Shown here piece by piece: positions 53,465-62,001 of a stretch of DNA of 64,000 nucleotides. The translations under genes were made by a program, and so were the position numbers. The stretch lies in assembly GCF_018326425.1 (NCBI RefSeq), contig NZ_AP024601.1, positions 2,530,001 to 2,594,000 of the forward strand, in the 5' to 3' direction. This DNA comes from Polycladomyces abyssicola. Lineage in GTDB: Bacteria; Bacillota; Bacilli; Thermoactinomycetales; JIR-001. Positions within the stretch are counted from its first letter, which is position 1; the number at the start of each line of letters is the position of its first letter. The notes below the pieces were generated by a model. It was given only the letters and a program-made list of their open reading frames with translations, did not search any database and had not been told where the DNA came from.

Positions 53465-53960
53465 GGAGCTTTAGTGCCAATTCGAACAAAAAACACGAGT
53501 ACGCAACGGTCTACCTTACACCATCATGAATCGCTTCATATCCAGCCATGATCTTTCGACCATGACCAAACATTTCACAACCCATGATGATGGTTCGTTC
53601 GATCGCGCAGGATCTCTTCATAACCCCATACAACCAAACGGCTGTATGGAATCATTTCGGAACCCTGCACGATCTTCGCTCGACGCCGTACGATCGGTTG
53701 GGACCCCGCTGCAATCAGGTTGATACCCGACTGCAACGGAGCCTTTCCCAACCGTACGGCATCTTCCCTCCGACTGCATACAAGCCAATGGCATGACCTG
53801 TATGCAATCTTTGGTCGATCCATCTGTACCCCCATTCATGAGAGCACAGATGGATCTGAGCTCAACCGTTGCGTACCCGCATCTTTATCATGACTCCGTG
53901 ATGAACCTGTGATCGCAGGAAATTACAGGGGATTTTTGGGACACATACCGAACTTTTTTC
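53465..53960. other. Gene-free spacer with low-quality frames
   Basis: Three short frames in both directions are present, none with a ribosome site. One minus-strand frame (53575-53835) reads PLQSGINLIAAGSQPIVRRR and MIPYSRLVVWGYEEILRD, which looks protein-like but broken; possibly a decayed enzyme fragment. Confidence 0.35.
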
Positions 53961-54026
53961 GTGACTTGCCCCACACGGCGACCAAAGGGAGTTTCTCTGG
54001 TGCTTAGGCCGTGTGGAGAAAGTCAC
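53961..54026. repeat. Inverted repeat made of an IS605-type right-end motif and the symporter 3' end
   Basis: GTGACTTGCCCCACACGGC at 53961-53979 matches the right end of the tnpB element (GTGACTTGCTCCACACGGC at 60531) in 18 of 19 bases. It is also an inverted repeat (17 of 19) of GCCGTGTGGAGAAAGTCAC at 54008-54026, inside the symporter's last codons and stop. Confidence 0.8.
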
Positions 54027-55689
54027 CTTTCAGTTGCTTCGGGGGACAGATACGTCGGGTCAGATGAGAAACAACGAAAATGGCGACAAACCCTGCTATT
54101 GCGGCAAAAGTGCGGAAGGGGAACAGTACTGTACCGTTTTCAATCATCGGATAAGGAATGAGCGGCGGCAAACCGAGAAGAGGTTCTCCTCCTCCGATAC
54201 GCAGCACCATTGCCACAATGAACCCAGCAAGAGACCCGTAACGGTTTGCTCCCTTATAAAACAGCGCGCAGGTTAACTGAGGAAATAAAATCACATATAC
54301 CAAATCGCTGCATAAGTACCAGAGAGCATAGACACTCTTGGCATTTAACGCGATCAGTGTAGCAGTCGTTCCAATAATGATAATGCAACGTTTAATGATT
54401 TGTTGTAGTTGGTGGGGATTTGCTTTCGGCTTTACCAAGGGTCGATATAGATTCCAAGCGGCCATGCCGGAGGCTGACAACATCGATGCGGCGACGGCGG
54501 CCAAAACTGCTGCAGCTAATCCGCCAAGCGCAATCGCACCGACCAAGTCGGGGGTCATATATTTGAATACATAAGTAAGTATCATGGAGGAGTTTTCAGG
54601 GGCTGTTGTTCCTAATGCTTTCCAGTCCGCATTGTAACCGGCAATCCCGATGAGCGTCGGAGGAATTGCGGCTACTGCACATAACAATCCAGCAGTAATG
54701 GATAACCACATAGCTACATTCTCATTTTTTGCAGAGAGTATACGCTGAAAATAGCTCTGCCAGGGGATCCCGCCAAAAATCAGGAGCAAAGAGTAATCCC
54801 ACCAGTTCCAGTAGTAATTCCCCCAGTCAGGATCTTTCCAGCCTGTGAGAGGGGGGAAAATACTCAAAGAATCTTTCATACCTGCCTGATAATGTTCAAA
54901 AGCGGCCGTAAATCCTCCCACATGGGAAAAAGCAAAAGGTAAGACAAGAAATAATCCGACAAACATAATCGTTAACTGCAAAACATCTGTATGAGCAACA
55001 GCCCACAGTCCGCCAACAACCGTATAAGCAACAGCAACAACGGCAGAAAAAATAATCGACACAGTAAAACTAAATCCGAGAATCACTCCGAATGTTGTTC
55101 CCAGAGCGGTTAAGATCGCCGCGCTCCAAAACAGCTCCCCCATCAACGCGGGAATATAGAGGAGACCGGCCATCTTTTTACCGAAACGGGCTTCCAGTGG
55201 ATCAAGCATGGTCATAAACTTTAGTTTGCGCATTTTTCGAGCATAAAAGATTCCGCCGATAATCAGGCTGATTGAATAACACCAAGGGGCCTGAGTCCAC
55301 ACAATCCCTGATTTGTATACGCTTTCCGCCGTACCGGTAATGTATCCGCCGCCGACCCAGGTGGCTGTCATGGTAAACATAGAGATCCATAGGGGCATCG
55401 CTCTTCCAGCTACAAGCATGTCATCCGTTTTCCCTTTTCTCTTGGTAATCGCTTTCGCCCCGATATAATAAAAAACACAGTATAGCAAGAGCATGATCAT
55501 CAATCCGGGCCAGTATATCTCGCTTTTTGAAAAATACGAATAAGCCAGTGTGATCGCAGTAAATACAAAAAAACCGATGACAGCCGTTTTTAATGGTGTC
55601 CAAAAGGTCCCGGAACTTTTCTGTACGCTCAAATCTTGCACAGCCATATCTGAGGATGGATTCGATTGGCTTGTTTTCAACGTTTCCAT
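54004..55689 (-). CDS. Sodium:solute symporter (SSS family), candidate choline transporter
   Basis: A 561-residue SSS protein with about 13 helices: MPLWISMFTMTATWVGGGYI, GFSFTVSIIFSAVVAVAYTV, GGLWAVAHTDVLQLTIMFVG and DWGNYYWNWWDYSLLLIFGG followed by IPWQSYFQRILSAKNENVAM. WVGGGYITG and DVLQ are typical of the sodium-coupled fold. The pattern GIPWQSYFQRILSA resembles high-affinity choline transporters. It is divergent from gbsAB with an 834-bp gap, so choline or a related betaine precursor is the likely substrate by context. ATG 55689 is chosen over GTG 55701, which sits within the ribosome-site region. Confidence 0.85.
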   Translation of the reverse strand: METLKTSQSNPSSDMAVQDLSVQKSSGTFWTPLKTAVIGFFVFTAITLAYSYFSKSEIYWPGLMIMLLLYCVFYYIGAKAITKRKGKTDDMLVAGRAMPLWISMFTMTATWVGGGYITGTAESVYKSGIVWTQAPWCYSISLIIGGIFYARKMRKLKFMTMLDPLEARFGKKMAGLLYIPALMGELFWSAAILTALGTTFGVILGFSFTVSIIFSAVVAVAYTVVGGLWAVAHTDVLQLTIMFVGLFLVLPFAFSHVGGFTAAFEHYQAGMKDSLSIFPPLTGWKDPDWGNYYWNWWDYSLLLIFGGIPWQSYFQRILSAKNENVAMWLSITAGLLCAVAAIPPTLIGIAGYNADWKALGTTAPENSSMILTYVFKYMTPDLVGAIALGGLAAAVLAAVAASMLSASGMAAWNLYRPLVKPKANPHQLQQIIKRCIIIIGTTATLIALNAKSVYALWYLCSDLVYVILFPQLTCALFYKGANRYGSLAGFIVAMVLRIGGGEPLLGLPPLIPYPMIENGTVLFPFRTFAAIAGFVAIFVVSHLTRRICPPKQLKGDFLHTA

Positions 55690-56523
55690 TTTCCGACTCA
55701 CTTCCTTCTAAAAAATTACTTTTATCATTATTTGACGAATAAAGACTTAAATAAGTTGCGATTATTTTCTTGATTTATCTTTTCCCTAGGGATTGTTCGG
55801 TCAAACTAGAAATGTTAGAATATTTATCAAGCGGTGCTCATCCTACAGTAGAAATTGTTGATTTAGTAGAAAATGCCTTATGCTGGTAAGGGGTGAAAAC
55901 GTAGTAAAGTAACAGTTACGTCACTGATTTGGGTACATACAAACTGAACTTGGGCGTTGTCCAAGGAAACAGTCTGCGGATGCTGACCATTCTCACGTCA
56001 TCTCAAGCACTACATCTGACATCACTGCTACACTACTCCTTAAAAATAATGAAAAAATGCACGCACTAATTCACCATGATAAAATTGCACGCACTAATCC
56101 ACCGTAATGATGGAATACCATCAGAACGCCCCCACAAAACCACGCTTTTTAACCAAGAAAAAAACTCACTTCAGCTCTCCTCTACTCACTGCTGCCCATC
56201 CTGATGACAACACTTCCCGGTGTCACACTGATGACGATGATGAACCTCGCACCTGGACACCGCCTTTTACCAACCTTTCGTCCCATGGAATTTACGGTGA
56301 GTTACGACTGTAACCAATTGCATCACTCAGACATCGTTGATGAAAAAATCAACTTCGCAGTGCGGATCAGTCCCATTCCGCGATCGCGTTGCTGCTCTTC
56401 TTCCCGCGTGTAGAGGCTGTTACCGACTGTTCAGTACCGATTCAAGCAACGTCGCCACTCCGTATCCTGTGAATTTTTGAGATATGAAAGAAGGCTCTGT
56501 TTATTTTTTAAAGGGGTGGAAAG
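55690..56523. other. Divergent 834-bp intergenic region with IS traces
   Basis: No intact gene. A short plus-strand frame near 55803-55889 reads MLEYLSSGAHPTVEIVDLV, a fragment of an unknown protein. A 23-bp direct repeat occurs at 56058 and 56086. I see no GbsR-type regulator gene here and no confident promoter for gbsA. Confidence 0.45.
56058..56108. repeat. Tandem direct repeat, IS21-end-like
   Basis: TGCACGCACTAAT-TCACCATGAT (56058-56080) and TGCACGCACTAAT-CCACCGTAAT (56086-56108) agree in 20 of 23 bases with a 28-bp period. Multiple terminal repeats containing CACTAATTCACC are known from IS21-type elements; this is likely a residual end. Confidence 0.55.
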
Positions 56524-58020
56524 ATGAACAAGATGTACATCAATGGCAAGTGGGTGGATTCTCGTTCAGGGCAGACCAAGCAGATTATTAACCCCTTCAA
56601 TCAGGAAGTGATCGCCACTGTACCACGTGGAGACCGTTCAGACGCGATGGATGCCATTCAAGCGGCAAGAAAAGCGTTTGATCACGGAGAGTGGAGAAAT
56701 CTAACCGCTATTGAAAGAGGAGAAATTCTCTTTCAAATAGCCCTTAAGATTAAAGAATACAGACAGGAGCTAGCCGAATTAGAAACATTGAATACGGGCA
56801 AAACGCTGATTGAAAGCTTGGCTGATATGGATGGAATCGCTGATGTATTCCAGTATTACGCAGGGCTTGCCGACAAGGACGGCGGCTATATGATTCAGTC
56901 CCCCCATCCCCATTCTGTCAGCAGAGTGGTTCGTGAACCGGTGGGAGTTTGTGGCTTGATTACACCTTGGAACTATCCATTGTTACAAGCTTCATGGAAA
57001 TTGGCTCCGGCACTCGCAGCAGGGAATACAGTTGTACTGAAACCTGCGGAAATTACTCCGCTTACCTCAATAAAAATGTTCGAGATATTTGACGAGGTGG
57101 GGTTACCCCCTGGCGTCGCAAACCTGGTATTGGGACCTGGTTCGACTGTTGGCGCTGAATTGGCGGAAAACCACAACGTGGATTTAATCTCTTTTACCGG
57201 CGGTGGAGAAGCGGGTAGACAGATTATGAAAGCAGCAGCCGGTAATTTCAAGAAAATTTCCATGGAACTTGGAGGAAAGAACCCGAACATTGTTTTTGCC
57301 GACGCCGATTTCGAGACAGCAGTAGATTACGCTCTGAACGCTGTGTTTTTCCATGCCGGACAAGTATGTTCCGCCGGGGCACGGCTGCTTGTGGAAGCAT
57401 CCATTCACGACCGGTTTGTAGAAGCAGTCGTCGAAAAGGCGAAACACATCCGACTGGGTAACGGTTTTGACGAAGATACACAGATGGGCCCGTTGATTTC
57501 CGCCGAGCATCTAGCGACAATCGAAAAATATATTCAAATGGGCTTGGAAGAGGGAGCCACTCTTGTGCTTGGAGGCAAACGACCCCAAAATCCGGAACTG
57601 CAAAGAGGATTCTTCATCGAGCCGACTATTTTCACCAATTGCCATACGAGTATGCGCATTGTTCAAGAGGAATCTTTCGGTCCGGTGCTTACTGTTGAGA
57701 CTTTCCATACGGAAGAAGAAGCGATTCGTCTGGCAAACGACAGCGTGTACGGATTGGCAGGTGCTGTTTGGACTAGCGATCTGAACCGGGCAGAACGGGT
57801 TGTCCGACAATTGCGCATGGGCACTACATGGATCAACGATTATCATCCGTATTTCCCACAAGCTCCTTGGGGCGGGTATAAACAATCGGGAATCGGACGT
57901 GAGCTAAGCCTGATTGGTTTGGAAGAATACACGGAAATAAAACATATCTACTTAAACACAAACCCGCAACCGATGAATTGGTTCAAAGAGGTCAAGCCGA
58001 AAGCAAAAGAAGTTTTCTAG
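56524..58020 (+). CDS. gbsA: Betaine-aldehyde dehydrogenase
   Basis: A 498-residue aldehyde dehydrogenase with the NAD-contact block VCGLITPWNYPLLQASWKLA, Glu248 in KISMELGGKNPNIVFADAD, and the nucleophile Cys282 in FHAGQVCSAGARLLVEASIH. The C-terminus has YHPYFPQAPWGGYKQSGIGR. It oxidises betaine aldehyde to glycine betaine, the final osmoprotectant step. The gbsA-gbsB gene pair 42 bp apart in the same order as in Bacillus strengthens the call over a general ALDH. AAAGGGG lies 9 nt before the ATG. Confidence 0.92.
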   Translation: MNKMYINGKWVDSRSGQTKQIINPFNQEVIATVPRGDRSDAMDAIQAARKAFDHGEWRNLTAIERGEILFQIALKIKEYRQELAELETLNTGKTLIESLADMDGIADVFQYYAGLADKDGGYMIQSPHPHSVSRVVREPVGVCGLITPWNYPLLQASWKLAPALAAGNTVVLKPAEITPLTSIKMFEIFDEVGLPPGVANLVLGPGSTVGAELAENHNVDLISFTGGGEAGRQIMKAAAGNFKKISMELGGKNPNIVFADADFETAVDYALNAVFFHAGQVCSAGARLLVEASIHDRFVEAVVEKAKHIRLGNGFDEDTQMGPLISAEHLATIEKYIQMGLEEGATLVLGGKRPQNPELQRGFFIEPTIFTNCHTSMRIVQEESFGPVLTVETFHTEEEAIRLANDSVYGLAGAVWTSDLNRAERVVRQLRMGTTWINDYHPYFPQAPWGGYKQSGIGRELSLIGLEEYTEIKHIYLNTNPQPMNWFKEVKPKAKEVF

Positions 58021-58062
58021 CAGTTTTTTCATTTACATTTACATAAAGGGAGTAGATCACAC

Positions 58063-59295
58063 ATGTTCATGCGTTTTGAAAGAATGAGCAGATTGAAAAG
58101 CTTTGAGATGCCAACGATCGTAAAACACGGCGTTGGTGTGATCAAGCACACCGGAGAAGAAGTGAAAAAACTCGGTGTCAACAAAGTGCTGCTTGTCACG
58201 GACCCGGGTGTAAAAAAAGCAGGTTTGATTGATCCCGTTGTTGCAAGTTTAAAAGAAGCCCAGATTGAAGTCGTGATTTTTGACAGAGTGGAACCAAACC
58301 CGTCTATTTATATTGTGGCTGATGGGACAAACGTATATCTCGATGAAAACTGTGACGGCCTTGTGGCAGTTGGCGGCGGCAGCTCGATGGATACGGCCAA
58401 AGCCATAGGGGTGGAGGTAGTCCACGGAGAACCCGTTTTGGAGTATGAAGCGGCTGAGGGGAAAAAACCGCTCTCCAAACGGATTCCGCCGCTAACCACG
58501 ATTCCTACTACAGCCGGGACGGGTAGTGAAGTTACGCAATGGGCAGTGATTACCGACCCGAATCGCCAATTTAAATTTAATGTAGGAGGTCCGTTGATTG
58601 CTGCTCATTTAACGATCATCGATCCGGAACTTCACGTCTCCATGCCTCCGCATATTACGGCAGCAACGGGAATTGATGCCTTGTCTCACGCCATTGAATG
58701 CTATACTTGTCATTATGCTCAACCGATGACGGATGCCGTTGCGCTGCTCGCCATCGAGTATGTTGCGAAGTACTTGCGCCGAGCAGTAGCCAATGGCAAA
58801 GATATTGAAGCGCGCTATGCCATGTCGCATGCAGCCATGCTTGCCGGACTTTCCTATGGGAGCGAATCAGCGGGGGCCGCACACGCAATGGCTCAAACAC
58901 TCGGTGGAATCATCCCTGTGGCTCACGGTCAATGCGTGGCGGCGCTGTTAGGGCCTGTCATGGAATATAACTGGATGGGAGAACCCGAAAAATATGCACG
59001 TATTGCACAGGCAATGGGTGTGAACATCCACGGCATGAGCGTCGAGGAAGCCGCAAAAGCAGCAGTAAAAGCAGTTTATCAATTAGTCAGGGATGTAGAA
59101 ATCCCAACCCTGGAAGAACAAGGCGTACCTGCCGATATGATTCCACGCTTGGCACAGGAAGCATACAATGATCCGCAAACGATTGGCAATCCGCGCGACA
59201 TCGACGTACAAGGCTATGAATGGATTTATCGCCGCTGCTTCAATTTGGAGCCGTCGACGATCGAAGAGAACAGCAAGTCGATGGTCAGTGTTTAA
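58063..59295 (+). CDS. gbsB: Choline dehydrogenase, iron-containing (type III) alcohol dehydrogenase
   Basis: A 410-residue type III ADH. NAD-site CDGLVAVGGGSSMDTAKAIG and TTIPTTAGTGSEVTQWAVIT are followed by the metal motif GIDALSHAIECYTCHYA (Asp and His), then AMAQTLGGIIPVAHGQCVAA with two more His ligands. This is the GbsB family, oxidising choline to betaine aldehyde. Follows gbsA directly, and ends in a strong terminator. GGGAG precedes the ATG. Confidence 0.93.
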   Translation: MFMRFERMSRLKSFEMPTIVKHGVGVIKHTGEEVKKLGVNKVLLVTDPGVKKAGLIDPVVASLKEAQIEVVIFDRVEPNPSIYIVADGTNVYLDENCDGLVAVGGGSSMDTAKAIGVEVVHGEPVLEYEAAEGKKPLSKRIPPLTTIPTTAGTGSEVTQWAVITDPNRQFKFNVGGPLIAAHLTIIDPELHVSMPPHITAATGIDALSHAIECYTCHYAQPMTDAVALLAIEYVAKYLRRAVANGKDIEARYAMSHAAMLAGLSYGSESAGAAHAMAQTLGGIIPVAHGQCVAALLGPVMEYNWMGEPEKYARIAQAMGVNIHGMSVEEAAKAAVKAVYQLVRDVEIPTLEEQGVPADMIPRLAQEAYNDPQTIGNPRDIDVQGYEWIYRRCFNLEPSTIEENSKSMVSV

Positions 59296-59321
59296 AATGT
59301 TGTGAACGATGGTGACGTTTT

Positions 59322-59385
59322 TGACTGGGTGGCCTTTTCTCTCGCTCTTGTGAAAAATGTCCTCGCTGGAGAAAAGGCCACCCTT
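59322..59385 (+). terminator. Long-stem terminator after gbsB
   Basis: GGGTGGCCTTTTCTC pairs with GAGAAAAGGCCACCC across a 29-nt loop, then TTCTCTTG. Confidence 0.75.
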
Positions 59386-59480
59386 CTCTTGTCACGCCTG
59401 CAATCATCTCACCTACTACTTTGGGCTAGCCCCTTTGAATTGGTTAAATTGAGTCGAGCTGTATCCATATCGACACGTCA

Positions 59481-59963
59481 TTAATGATTGGCTCGCGCAG
59501 CATACAATTTACGAATATAGAGAATTTGTCCGATGTGGTATGCGTCGTGCATTGCCAACTCTGCAAGCACGAGCTTATGTGACGAAGCAGAGTTATCATA
59601 AGGTGTATCAAACCTGTTCTCGTCCCAGTCGGACAATGTTAATTGTATATTCGTACAGACTTCTTTCATCCTCTCAACAGTAGCCTGCCATGCAGTCTCG
59701 TCTGTAGGATCTCCAGGGTCTCCAAACGTTGCACTGTTATCTATATTCACCGGTGTCGTGTTGCCCTGCAAATTTTTTAATATGTTTTCATTCCAAAACA
59801 CAATGTGGTTTACGATTTGCCAGATCGAATGACTATTGGCATGTGGCTGCCATGCAGCCTCGTCTGCCCGTACTCCTTCAAGAGCAGATACCAGTGGAAC
59901 GAAACCAGCCTTATTATCAAATCTGAAATCCAGTAGGGACAACACCAAGCTTTTTGTACTCAT
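59481..59963 (-). CDS. DinB-family protein
   Basis: 160 residues, four-helix DinB/YfiT fold with the metal His triad in WQIVNHIVFWNEN (first His) and AELAMHDAYHIGQILYIRKL (second and third). Such proteins act as metal-dependent thiol transferases or are damage-inducible without known activity. Convergent with gbsB. GGGGGG precedes the ATG. Confidence 0.85.
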   Translation of the reverse strand: MSTKSLVLSLLDFRFDNKAGFVPLVSALEGVRADEAAWQPHANSHSIWQIVNHIVFWNENILKNLQGNTTPVNIDNSATFGDPGDPTDETAWQATVERMKEVCTNIQLTLSDWDENRFDTPYDNSASSHKLVLAELAMHDAYHIGQILYIRKLYAARANH

Positions 59964-60022
59964 AATATCCCCCCATGGATTTTCCTTATAAATGAAAAGT
60001 TAAGAAGAAGACTCAAACACTC

Positions 60023-60530
60023 TTACATACTGATATTTGAGTCAGAAGGATGGAATCTGTTCTCATTGATTTCTTCGAGGGATCGTCCCGTGGTTCGCGG
60101 CCTGAGCAAACCGATATCAAGCATAATAAGTCCCATCGCAATGGCAACGACCGTAAACATGACCGTGGAACCGTATTGTTTTAAAATCGGAAGCAACAGG
60201 AATGGCATCAACCCTCTCATGAAGCGGCTGAAACTGTAGGCGATCCCGGTAGCTGTTGCGCGGACAGAGGTTGGAAAAATCTCGGCCTGATAAATATGAA
60301 AGGCGTTGGAAAAGACATTACTGACCAGTGTGTACAAAACTACCAAACAAAATGATGAGCGTTGGATTCTCCGTCACCCCAAATGAAATGCCAAACACAG
60401 CCATCAGAAAAGCGGAAATAACAATCAGCCATTTGCGGTCAATCCGTTCCACCAACGGCAGTGATAACAATGAACCAATCGGATACCCCAAAAATGTGAA
60501 AGCCGTGTATTCCAGTGAATGAAGCACGGA
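60023..60530 (-). pseudogene. MFS transporter C-terminal half, frameshifted and interrupted by an IS
   Basis: Two minus-strand frames make one MFS half: SVLHSLEYTAFTFLGYPIGS and LVERIDRKWLIVISAFLMAV in the first, then, after a frameshift near 60335-60345, LVSNVFSNAFHIYQAEIFPT and RATATGIAYSFSRFMRGLMP in the second. ERIDRKW and the AEIFPTSVRATATG motif are standard in MFS sugar or aromatic-acid permeases. The N-terminal half is missing: the reading is cut at 60531 by the tnpB element and only traces (61864-61905, VKGIY in frame) appear beyond it. Confidence 0.8.
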
Positions 60531-60539
60531 GTGACTTGC

Positions 60540-60618
60540 TCCACACGGCTTAATCCGTGGGCTTCTCGCTTCATCTGGCGTGGCAACCCACATCCATCCA
60601 CGAAGGCTTCGTCCAAGC
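60540..60618 (-). ncRNA. OmegaRNA-like 3' region of tnpB
   Basis: Immediately 3' of the tnpB stop; contains GAAGCGAGAAGCCCACGG, a hairpin ending CCGTGTGG and then the right-end border GCAAGTCAC. By homology with IS200/IS605 TnpB systems the transcript would carry an approximately 16-20-nt guide copied from the flanking DNA just beyond 60531. Boundary positions are approximate. Confidence 0.6.
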
Positions 60619-61737
60619 CTAGAAAAAGTTAAGTTCTAATTTCCCGTATCTTGGTTCAGGATCGTATCCCATCGCTCGATACAGGATATTCCTTGCAGCA
60701 TTGACATCTCTGTCTGCTACATATCCGCATGAGCAACGATGGGTACGATCTTTTAAGGTCTTCTTTACGATCCGACCGCACTCCGAGCAAACTTGCGACG
60801 TGCTGCGAGGATCCACTTCCATCACTTGCTTACCGGCCCACTCTGCCTTGTAAGCCGTAAATTGAACCAGCATCCTCCAACCTGCGTCTGCAATGCTCTT
60901 GGCAAAATGGTGATTTTTCACCATCCCCCGAATGTTTAAGTCTTCAAAGGCAATCCCATCGTAGTTGTCCACCAAATATCGGCTGATTTTGTGAGCTGCG
61001 TCTTTCCTCTGATTGGCTATGTATTCATGGCATTTGGCCAACATCGTAACTGCTTTTCTCCAACGATGAGAGCCCTTCTTTCTGCGGGAAACCATCCGTT
61101 GGAGCCATTTCAACTTTCTTTCCGACTGACGAAGATACTTAGGGTGGTCGAAATATTCCCCATCAGAGGTCACAGCAAGATGTTTGATCCCCAAATCCAC
61201 TCCTACTTGCTTACCGGTACTTATAGGTGTTGCTTCCACCTCACACGAGAAGCAAGCGTAGTACTTGCCGTTTTTCCGCTTGATGGAGCAAGTCTTGATC
61301 TTTCCTTCGATCCGGCGGTGTAGCTTGATTCTCACATCGCCGATTTTGGAGAGCTTCAGATACCTTCCATCCAGTTTGTAGCCAGCTTGAGGATAGGTGA
61401 AGCTATCGTATCGGTTCTTACCCTGAAAGCGAGGGTATCCCGGCTTTTCCCCACGCTCAATACGACGGAAAAACGCTTGAAATGCTTTGTCCAACCGCTT
61501 GGCTACGTCTTGAAGAACCTGGGAATGGATCTCTTTGAACTCCGGGATCTCCTTCTTGAGTGCCGGGAGTTCTACTGCTTGCTTGTGATAGTTCAACGTG
61601 ATTCCGCGTCTTTTGTAGGCGAACTTTCGTTGTTCAAGCATGGAGTTGTAGAGCCGGCGGCACATGCCCAGTGTCCATTCCATTTTCTCGATTTGCTCTT
61701 TCGTTGGTTTCAGCCTGAATTTATAGGTTCTTATCAA
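60619..61737 (-). CDS. tnpB: TnpB RNA-guided nuclease
   Basis: A 372-residue TnpB. The N-terminal helix-turn-helix-like segment starts IRTYKFRLKPTKEQIEKMEW. The RuvC-like site is complete: Asp in KQVGVDLGIKHLAVTSDGEY, Glu in GIAFEDLNIRGMVKN and Asp in YVADRDVNAARNILYRAMG, with zinc Cys in STSQVCSECGRIVKK and RCSCGY. Length and catalytic residues are intact, so it should be functional. Start: TTG at 61737, 8 nt after AGGAGG; the in-frame GTG at 61746 lies in that ribosome site. Confidence 0.93.
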   Translation of the reverse strand: MIRTYKFRLKPTKEQIEKMEWTLGMCRRLYNSMLEQRKFAYKRRGITLNYHKQAVELPALKKEIPEFKEIHSQVLQDVAKRLDKAFQAFFRRIERGEKPGYPRFQGKNRYDSFTYPQAGYKLDGRYLKLSKIGDVRIKLHRRIEGKIKTCSIKRKNGKYYACFSCEVEATPISTGKQVGVDLGIKHLAVTSDGEYFDHPKYLRQSERKLKWLQRMVSRRKKGSHRWRKAVTMLAKCHEYIANQRKDAAHKISRYLVDNYDGIAFEDLNIRGMVKNHHFAKSIADAGWRMLVQFTAYKAEWAGKQVMEVDPRSTSQVCSECGRIVKKTLKDRTHRCSCGYVADRDVNAARNILYRAMGYDPEPRYGKLELNFF

Positions 61738-61863
61738 CGTGATCACCTCCTCTTTTTACGGTTCCGCTTCATTAACTGATTCTTCTGTAAAAAAACCCGT
61801 CTCATGCCGTAAAAATTCTGTTAAAGATTGTTCTCTTATTTGTATCATATTTCTAATATTTTT

Positions 61864-61930
61864 GTAAATACCTTTTACCGGGCTCCTGAAGGTCGCCCAT
61901 CCGGGAAAACATCGCCCCCTGCATATTCAT
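61864..61930 (-). pseudogene. Short remnant of the interrupted MFS gene upstream of the IS
   Basis: The minus-strand frame continuous with the MFS reading across the insertion ends in SPVKGIY before SVLHSLEY; upstream codons are degenerate. Consistent with the target site being TTAC inside an already decayed gene. Confidence 0.35.
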
Positions 61931-61937
61931 TCATTAG

Positions 61938-61986
61938 TACAAAAGCCTGCTACCTCAACAGTAGCAGGCTTTTGTACTTTTTTTAA
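61938..61986. terminator. Strong terminator between asnB and the IS
   Basis: GTACAAAAGCCTGCTAC pairs perfectly with GTAGCAGGCTTTTGTAC over CTCAACA. The long T-run is on the plus strand; a bidirectional use for asnB is likely. Confidence 0.85.
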
Positions 61987-62001
61987 CCAACAACGATAAG
62001 G

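Larger units (their letters stand above)
60531..61867 (-). mobile_element. IS200/IS605-type tnpB-only element
   Basis: Right end at 60531 (GCAAGTCAC on the minus strand), an omegaRNA-like scaffold 60540-60618, tnpB, and a left end near 61863, next to TTTAC, consistent with TTAC-type targets of the family. No tnpA transposase accompanies it, so it would need one in trans. It sits inside the MFS remnant. Confidence 0.85.

Noticed and set aside
56107-56313. 68-residue plus-strand ORF upstream of gbsA
   Set aside because: Low-complexity His/Asp/Thr translation and no ribosome site.
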